A stretch of 64,000 nt of DNA, taken from positions 12,992,499 through 13,056,498 of the forward strand of contig NC_044923.1 in assembly GCF_003576645.1 (NCBI RefSeq), given 5' to 3'. Below the pieces are notes generated by a model. The model was not told where the DNA came from. It did no database searches and was given only the letters and a program-made list of their open reading frames with translations. This document shows positions 56,095 to 64,000 of this stretch, piece by piece. This DNA comes from Ipomoea triloba (Eukaryota > Streptophyta > Magnoliopsida > Solanales > Convolvulaceae). Positions within the stretch are counted from its first letter, which is position 1, and each line of letters begins with the position of its first letter. The position numbers and the translations under genes are program-made.

Positions 56095-57997
56095 ATGGCT
56101 TTGACGTTGAGCTCCGGCGACGTTGCCGGATTCAAGGTTCTATTCTCGCTGGTAATCCTCTATGGACTCATATCATTCCTAGCCTACTCAGTCCTCCACA
56201 TGAAGTTCATCACGCCTCTCGGCATGGATGCCTCCCTCGATCTCTTCTCCGAAGCCCGAGCCATCGAACACGTCCGCGTCTTAGCCAAAGACATCGGCGG
56301 CCGACAAGTAAGAAATCATATCTATCTTCAATTTATACACGCTCTCTGGACTATGTGTATGCTCTTAGAGCTCTGCTTTTTAATTTCGTGCGCGTGTAGA
56401 TGAAATCTATTATGTGATTGCGAAGCTTAAGTTTGAGATGAAAGAAAAAAGAAACATTGTTTGAAGTTTTTGCATTCGTGATGCCTTGTTATATATAACT
56501 TCACAGCTTCTTGCCTTTATAAACAATTAATTAATGTAGGAAGGGACTCCGGGTTTGAGACAAGCCGCGGAATACATAAAAACGGAGTTGGAGACCTTGA
56601 AGAGGAGAGCTCGAAGCAATGTTAGGTTGTTTCTCATTTCTTTTTTCATTGTTGATACACATAATTATGTTATGCTTGCTTATTGATGCTGAGCATTTTG
56701 AAGTTCGTAGTCACTATATTTTAATTCATTAACTTACTGATGTTTTGATTGTTGCAGAGTGGAGATTGAAGAGACCACAGTCAATGGTTCTTTCAATATG
56801 ATCTTTTTAGGTTACAGCATCTCTTTTACTTATAGGAACCATACTAATATTATTATGAGGTACACCAACAAGCTACATTTTTCCTCTTCTTTTAAGACTA
56901 AGTTGTAGTCAATAGCCTTAAAATGTGTTGTCTATATGACAATTAACTATTTTGAATTGAGTTACAGAATCTCGTCAGTTCAATCAGGAGATAATGACCC
57001 ATCAGTGCTAGTAAATGGCCACTTTGATACTACACCTGGTTCTCCAGGTGCTGGTGATTGTGGCTCATGTGTAGGTAGGTTTTGGGGTGGTTTTTCACTT
57101 TTACTGGAGTGTAATAAGCTGTGCTTTGTATATTGATCGTGTTGTCTCTACTTTTACCAGCTTCGATACTAGAATTAGCCAGGTTTACAATTGATTCTGA
57201 TTGGGTTCCTCCTAGACCAGTTATATTTCTATTCAATGGTGCAGAAGAACTCTTTATGCTGGTAAGAATTCTTTGAATAAGTTTCTTGTCAAAAGAAGGG
57301 TTCCTTGTCTTAAGAATTCTTTAAGAGTTTAATATTTTCCATAATGATTAAAATAAAACCCTCTTTTTTTTTTATTAATTATTATTATTATTTTTTAAAT
57401 TTGACAAAAAGTATGTTCTTGATACCACCCGTAATATTGCAACTTACAATTAGATTATCTGGTGTTTCTTATTGATACTCTTATAGTGTGCTCATTATAA
57501 TTAGTGGTAGATTATTATAATAGGATCTCATTTATAGTGTGCTCTACTCATTGTTTTCACTGGAACTTGAGTATAATAATCTGTCTTACATTTTCGTGGT
57601 ATTGTATTTCAACATTGATTTAAGTTATCTTGTGATGGTATTATAAAACAATTGTTATACTGCTTCTATGCAAACCAATTTGGTTACTGTTATCTTATTT
57701 ATTTGTTTGTTTTATTTTTATATTTTCAGGGCTCACATGGGTTCATAACAACACATAGATGGCGTGATACAATTGGAGCATTCATAAATGTTGAGGCTTC
57801 TGGAATAGGAGGGTCTGGTAGGTAATTGATTGTTTATTATTTTACATGTGTTTTAGGCATTGTTTACATGCTAACTTTTTTTTTTTTTAAATTGAAACCA
57901 ATCCTTTTAAGTAAGCCTTATTATTATTATTATTATTATTCTTTTTCATAATTTTAGTCTAAGAGCTGCTTGTTGTAATCATTCTAAACTCTAAAGA

Positions 57998-58033
<36 letters not shown>

Positions 58034-61000
58034 CTTTTGATAATATGCTTGCTATTGCCATTTGTCCCCATATAAGAAAACTTGCAGTTATGCTCTAATG
58101 CTTGTTCATGCATTCTGCATCAGAAAGAGTTCAAATTTTATTTTCTTGCGCATTGGTATTTGCTACATTCTCCTTTACAGTGGAATGCATGTTGATTGTT
58201 TACATATTTTCTACTTAACAGATTTAGTGTGTCAATCTGGACCTAGCACTTGGCCTTCACAAGTTTATTCAAAGGCAGCTTTATATCCTATGGCAAATAG
58301 TGCAGCTCAGGTTTTGGATTTACCTCACTAAATCCATTTTCTAGAAATTGATCTGCTTTAGGTTTTTTTTTTTCCCAACAAAATCCATTTAGTGTTGCTC
58401 AAAATATTCTGCCAATGTTTTTGCAGGATGTTTTTGGTTTTGTTCCTGGTGATACAGATTACAGAATGTTTGCTCAAGATTATGGCGATATTCCTGGATT
58501 GGATACTATCTTTCTCCTGGGGGGTTATTTTTATCATACCTCCTCTGATACTGTTGAAAGACTATTGTATGCATCACAATTGGTGTTTTGGTATAGTTTC
58601 ACTTTATTGAAATTCTTATATTTCTTTGTTTACTTGTATTTGATCTGATACATCAATTTTGTAAATCAGACCTGGAAGCCTGCAAGCACGTGGGGACAAT
58701 TTGGTCAGTCTGATAAGAGCATTCACCAACTCCTCTGAACTTCGGAATGCACATGAACGAAAATTGCATTCAGCTTCTCAACATGGATTAGTTGATGAGC
58801 GTGCAGTTTTCTTTGATTTTTTCTCTTGGTTCTTGGTAGGGCACAAATCTCTAATTTTTTTTTTTACTTCTATATATTTTTTCCCTTCCGTTTAACTCTA
58901 TAGAGTCAGAGATGAACTGTGGCCCAATTGACATCCATTTGTTTTTGAATATTTTTAAATGATTCAGATATTCTACACAAGAAAGGCTGCCATCCTGCTT
59001 TATAGTGTTCCTCTTGCTATCTTTCTTTTTATGCCGCTTCTCTTACGCTTTCGGACTTGGGGATTGACCTGTTCTTTTGCTACCTTTTTTGATTATATTA
59101 AAGGTAATGGCCATTCTTGAATCAAGAATTATTTCATTTGATTGGAATGTTCCTCGCACAATTTGCTTTCTTTCTTCTATTGTGTGAAGTTGTCATTTTC
59201 CATTGTGCAGGATTGCTATATCATGCTGTTGGACTTGTTCTTGCAATTGTGGTTCCTATTATTTTTGCTGTCATGAGATTATTATTTTCTGGGAATTCAA
59301 TGAACTGGTACTAGTTTAATACTTGCTGGTTTACTTTGGTCTTTAACCCTGATCTTTGCTTTGATTTTTTTTGACCTTTGCTTATTCATACTCTTAAAAC
59401 ATTAGCATTTGATTATATTTAAATGGTTCTAAATTAATCAGACCACTTTTAATATCCTATGATTTAAAGTTGGCAAAATATTTTGTCACTTGGAAGATTT
59501 AATGTCTCTATTCTTTTATAAATGTAGGTTTGCAAATCCATTTTTGGCATTTGGAATGTTCATACCTTTCTCTCTTATTGGTTTGTTGATTCCAAGATTT
59601 GCTTGGGGACATTTTCCTCTATCTCAAAATCTCTCTCTTCTTGGATTATCAAATCAGGTACATTGCTACTTCTGTAGGTTACTGTCATTCTTTTTAAATT
59701 TCGTAACTTGCTTGTCTATAATGCATTATAGTGTTGAGGATAAATTTAAAATGATAACTGTATATACGCACTAATAGTTTAAGCTTTTGGTTGAAGTGGA
59801 TCACGCACATCATTATACCGCTTTGGTTACTTGGCTTATTGTCTGACATGGTTTTCAGCAGGAATTGGTTACTGAAGCTAGATTTTGGGGGGCTTTTGGA
59901 TTTTACTCCATAGTGACATTGGTGCGTGATGGTACTCCTTTAAGCTAAAGAAAAGAGTGATAATTATTGTATGTGTAGTCAGTCTTCTTTGGCATTGTTT
60001 TGTTTTGCTACCTCCGAATTAGTAAGTATATACTTTTGTATGCATCTAGAGAAAAGATGGCTAAGTCACTTTCTGTGAGCAGGCATACCTTGCAGCTGGA
60101 CTGAATGGAGGCTTCTTGACTTTTCTTATTTTAGTTTTCATGATTCCTGCTTGGATTTCCTTCTGCCTATGTAACAAGGCTTTTGGTCATGAATCACTCA
60201 GGTAGAAACTTAAAAGAGTATCTACATTCATTTCCAGCCATTATTCATTCTGAGGCAAATGTCCTTTCTGTCTCTCTCTCACTTTCTCTAAAGCTTGCTA
60301 TGCCATCTTATTGTGTATAAAATTAAATGCATTCTCCTTAGACATGTTATTCATTCATACTCACTAGACAGGCCATTCCATTTCTGGCTAAAACTGCTCT
60401 TGTACTCCCAAAGAGTGAATAATGCCTGTTGGCTTTGTGTTTAGATTTTTTTAATCAAAAGTAGTTTTATGCCAGGTCAACTGCATCTTATGTAATCCCT
60501 GCAATACCTTGCGTGATGTATGCGGCTTACTTTGGTGGGTTTCTGGCTATTTTTCTGATTGAGAAAATGAGCATGTCTGGCTCTCATCCATCTTCTCCGT
60601 ATGGTTAGTTTTACCAGCCTATTCTACAATGAATTTGTTAAGCTCCCTTTTAATGTGTTTATAGTACAAAATTATAAGGAATTTGGGTTTTGCTAAGTCA
60701 ATTTTCAGCATCGTCTAAATTTAGAATGCCAAATGCTTGCAGGTTATTTTATTCCTGATGTGATAGTCGCAGCTACAATTGGGGTTATAAGTGGTTGGTG
60801 TATTGGGCCGCTTATACCTGTTGTTGGCAACCAGTTAGCCAGGAAATCCATAATGCAGTTCCTGCTGCACATTGGTATCATTACAATGGCCGTGACATCA
60901 TTGGTCTTTCCATACAGCACTGAGGCTCCTAAAAGAGTTGTTTTTCAACATACAATTTGGAATGCAGGTATTTTGAACTAGTGCTTCTTCTTGATGGCTC

Positions 61001-63522
61001 TAAACTACCCTCATCCTCAATAAAAATAATAATAATGAAAAGGAATATTTAATTAACAGTTTGTATGATTGATATTCACAAATTATTCCTATGTTAGACA
61101 TGTAAGCTTGTTCGTAGTGTGAGTAGGTATGATTTTCTTGCCTGGTTCCTTGAATTGGAAAAAATGTAGAAAAGACTAATATGATGGATTTGTTGCCTTG
61201 TCATTTTCAATAATGAAATTCTTTGCAGCTTTTCCTGAAACATAAACTGGATAAAATGCTGTGTCCATGGTGAATACAAAAATGTTATATCAGGGCTTTT
61301 TATTGGTGGGGGCTGTTGTGGTTTTCTTTTCTTTCTCCTTTTTGGCCCACATTTACATCTGCTTCTGTAAGCATAAACTTTTAAACTGGAGAAGAAACTT
61401 TGTAGAAGTTTGTGGTGAAAATGCTGAGTTTCAACCAGTACTGCACACTACAGTGCTTTAATCACACAACAATTTGTACTCTGGGATTGTTTATATAGGA
61501 AGCTTCAATTGGTAATACATGATTTCATGTAGCACTAATGCATTGCTTTTATTACACAATAATTATGCAAGATTGTACTCTGCAATTGTTTGCATAGTTT
61601 AATGATCTGTCAGTTAATATCTTTTCTAATAAAACTTTATCATTTTCTGACAGATTCCAGTCAAATTATTAGTGCCAGCTATGATTTTGCTGCAATTGAT
61701 TCCAACTCTATGTTTTTTGTTTTCAAGCATGCACCTGAATTGGCAAATGAACTGGGGACTAATACAGAATTATCTTTTCATAGTGTTGATAAGTCTCACC
61801 CAGATGACTGGATGGTAATTAATTAGAAGCTTTATAGCCCTTTTTTGCTTCCTCATATCTACCTCTGTTACATCTCTAGATGAGTTGCATTAGTTTGCAT
61901 CAATCAGAAACTACAGTAATTAATCAATATTGTCTTGTTTCTTAATGTTTATGTTATTGCTACACTCTAGTTTAGCTCCAAACTGAGGCCATCCACCTTT
62001 AGCGATACAAGTACACATTTCACTTTACACTTCAATAATTAAGAAAAAAAATTCTTATTTGCACACATACAGCATGAATTTCTTTTAGAGCTTACTCCCA
62101 CTGTCCCATTTTGTAAGGGGTAATTGTGTGTGACATGGTTTTTAAGGAAACAAATAAGATTTGATATTATTTTCAAATTTTCCTTTACCAATGGACATGC
62201 GTAGTCAAATCAATTTACAGAGTTGAAAGGTACTCCCTTTTCCCCATTTTACCTATCTTGTTTACTATTCATTGGTCAACCAAATTCATTCTTCTTTGCT
62301 TATTTTGTTTAATTTTTTTCATAATTTTAAATTTTTATTTTTGTGTGTGATAGTACTTTTAATGTAGTTTATAAATATATAAATTTATATACGAATATTA
62401 AATTAAGTATTATGCAAAGTTGAATTGTAAATAACTTGAGTCAAGCCTCGTTATATGAGCCACAAGGAGTATTAAGGGTAAAATGGATAAAGTAAAAAGT
62501 TTGTAGTATTTAAATTAGGAAAGTGGACATGTTTTGGGATGGACTAAAAAGGAAAGCAGGACAAAGTGGGATGGAAGTAGTGTATTACATTGCATTATTT
62601 CTTCCTCTAGAGTGTACTGTAGTGCAGATATGTGACCCTATGATTGTTTCTTTGCAGGGAATTTTCCCAGTATCTTTCCTCTTTTCATCAAGTTTTAAGT
62701 TCCCTACAAAGCCTGATTTCATCCTGAATAAGTACAAAAGCTTTCCACATTTATTTGCTAACAAGCCTCAGAAGCTTCTTGGTGGTGGCACTCGTAGAAT
62801 TTACTTGGAGTTCTCTTTGGGGTAAATATTGACCATTGGATTTCATTTCATGCTTACGTTTTCAGTGAGAATTTCTTTCAGTCCTAAATTTAGTTGCCAG
62901 ATTCAGTTATTGTTTGCAGCATATACTTGATTCTGCTCTGGAGTTGTGTTCTTGTGGAAATTTTTACATTCCTACTGCTCCATTATTACATTTAGTTATT
63001 TATTGAATGTACTAAATGTGTGGTTCTGACTTCTGAACTTCTGATGCTGCAAATTGTCTCAAGATATTACTGGTACTACTTGCTAGATGTCAGTGTTGTG
63101 TTATATTACAAGTATAGAGGACCTCATAATAGATGTTTTACTGTATATGTTGGCAATTTATATTTAATTTTGTAGTGTTGTTCCTTAAACGTATTAGTAT
63201 GTTCTCTTAATCTCTCAGGTATATGTTTATATAAATCTTGATTTTATTTTTATGTGTTTATAGTTCCTTGAAGGAAGTCTGGGTTTCAGTTCTTAATATC
63301 ACAGGCCCATTATCCAGTTGGTCTTTTGCAAATAACAAACTTCCAGGTGAAATTTTTTTCCTCTATTTAGCTGTGAATGGGGGGTGCCTTGTTTTTTCTT
63401 CTTGCTGTTTTTTAATCCTCATGGAATTGTTTTCAGCTCCTGAAAGGGATGGTAATGGTCCCCCTTCATATATATGTAGATTAAGCGGTGCAAGTAGTGA
63501 AAATTGGACATTCTGGTTGGAG
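56095..63522 (+). CDS. Endoplasmic reticulum metallopeptidase 1-like (M28), partial at right edge
   Basis: Twenty exons join to 827 residues: 56095-56307, 56540-56625, 56758-56859, 56968-57074, 57161-57261, 57730-57817, 58222-58310, 58427-58566, 58670-58835, 58968-59103, 59211-59307, 59528-59657, 59862-59921, 60083-60201, 60476-60603, 60743-60967, 61654-61814, 62658-62821, 63264-63346, 63437-63522. All introns are GT-AG and all phases agree. Residues 14-34 form an N-terminal membrane segment. An M28 domain follows with ligands H152 (NGHFDT), D164 (GDCGS), E198/E199 (NGAEE), E225 and H299 (YFYHT). The C-terminal half has several hydrophobic segments, as in ERMP1. The family acts in the ER membrane as a zinc exopeptidase. 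The end of the gene lies beyond 64000. No lesion is seen. Confidence 0.93.
59851..59862 (+). promoter_or_regulatory. Tandem NAGNAG splice acceptor
   Basis: The end of the intron before exon 13 reads TTTTCAGCAG then GAATTGG. Either AG can be used: the first adds one Gln codon, the second does not, and both keep the frame. I listed the second as the exon start. Confidence 0.75.
62094..62581. mobile_element. Stowaway-like MITE in an ERMP1 intron
   Basis: The left end TACTCCCACTGTCCCATTTTG and the right end, inverted, TACTTCCATCCCACTTTG match the CTCCCTCCGTCCCA type of Tc1/mariner MITEs. A second similar pair (TACTCCCTTTTCCCC, 62232; GGAGTATTAAGGG, 62466) lies inside, suggesting nesting. It is within the intron between exons 17 and 18. 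Confidence 0.5.
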
Positions 63523-64000
63523 GTAATAATACCTTTAATGTCTTGTTCTTCTGTTCAGTGTTCATAGAGTAGTATTTTTTCCCCTACGATTACAACTTTG
63601 GAAGGATCAAGGATGTTTTCTATTGTTTCCTCATTCAGATTTACTTCCTAAATTAAAATTTCTCGTAATGCGCAAATAACATAATTCATTGTGAACGTGT
63701 TGTTACATACAATACTAAACACTCATCAACATCTGTTTTCTGTGTTTTCTTTCCTCATAAATTTTTAAGACTTGGTAGAGTTTCTTTGGTAGTATTTTGT
63801 TTGAAGTTCTTCAATTAAATTATAAAAGTATAAAACTGTGGAGAGAATAATCAACAAGCGGAAAGCCAATCCACATTGTTATAATTTGATTGGAGAACTC
63901 CAGGGTAAAGAAATTTATTTTCTCATTTACTCTTTCCCGAAACTGTCCATACATACATAGATATATTTCAGGGGTACCATCCCTGACGTCTGTTACATAT
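63523..64000 (+). other. Intron sequence at the window edge
   Basis: After donor GTAATAAT at 63523 no convincing next exon of the M28 family was found. TTTCAGGGGTACC at about 63967 could be an acceptor, but the few following codons do not look like family sequence. Confidence 0.5.

Noticed and set aside
1..64000. CRISPR arrays, bacterial operons, tRNA or rRNA genes
   Set aside because: Repeats here are eukaryotic transposon and satellite types; no tRNA or rRNA gene was recognised, only short tRNA-complementary primer-binding sites.
63967..64000. A 21st exon of the M28 gene
   Set aside because: The acceptor-like CAG is followed by codons that do not resemble the family, and too little sequence remains to judge.

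Overview
This is a nuclear genome window from a plant, almost certainly a eudicot. It is AT-rich, has short GT-AG introns, and holds plant-type Ty1/copia, Ty3/gypsy (Athila-like), Helitron, hAT, Mutator-like and PIF/Harbinger DNA. I lean weakly towards an asterid on repeat style and cannot name the species. No bacterial, organellar or intact viral sequence was seen.

Only two host genes are supported, both on the + strand. The first (28805-30130, three exons) encodes a 374-residue F-box protein with Sel1-like repeats and a C-terminal MYND zinc finger. The second (56095 to beyond the right edge, at least 20 exons in the window) encodes an endoplasmic-reticulum-type M28 metallopeptidase of the ERMP1 family. 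Both have a TATA-like box upstream and frames that join cleanly at every splice site. From memory, their Arabidopsis counterparts lie close together (At1g67340 and At1g67420), so the pair may be an old neighbourhood pushed apart by about 26 kb of transposons.

The rest is a stack of nested mobile elements. 1-11652: a 5'-truncated LINE (minus), a young copia element inside it (708-5792, TSD GGTGG), and a decayed copia element (7655-11652) carrying a truncated LINE tail in its zinc-knuckle region. 11653-17094: diverged short repeats, a Tourist-type MITE, a degenerate 21-bp minisatellite split by another MITE, and a CACTA-like terminus with periodic hairpins. 17095-24035: a gypsy 5' end split by a third copia element (17479-22384, TSD CCCAT), then a hAT-like GCCTAGG repeat. 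24036-28350: small DNA transposons with readable target-site duplications. 30496-39305: a Mutator-type MITE, LTR-like remnants and a broken hAT transposase. 39306-54921: a Helitron plus a tandem array of Helitron-type 5' ends, split by a 12.25-kb Athila-like element (41546-53798) and a hAT element. 54933-55850: a hAT-like shell split by a foldback element.

The most unusual material is structural. Three Mutator-type foldback elements share termini but carry unrelated internal tandem repeats. One array repeats hairpins with GACGTC cores. The Athila-like element carries a GC-rich inverted-repeat minisatellite whose motif recurs in its LTRs. The retroelements show clear inactivating lesions: a 14-base homopolymer frameshift, altered protease motifs, an integrase Glu-to-Lys change and premature stops. 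All calls come from reading the sequence; no database search was run.
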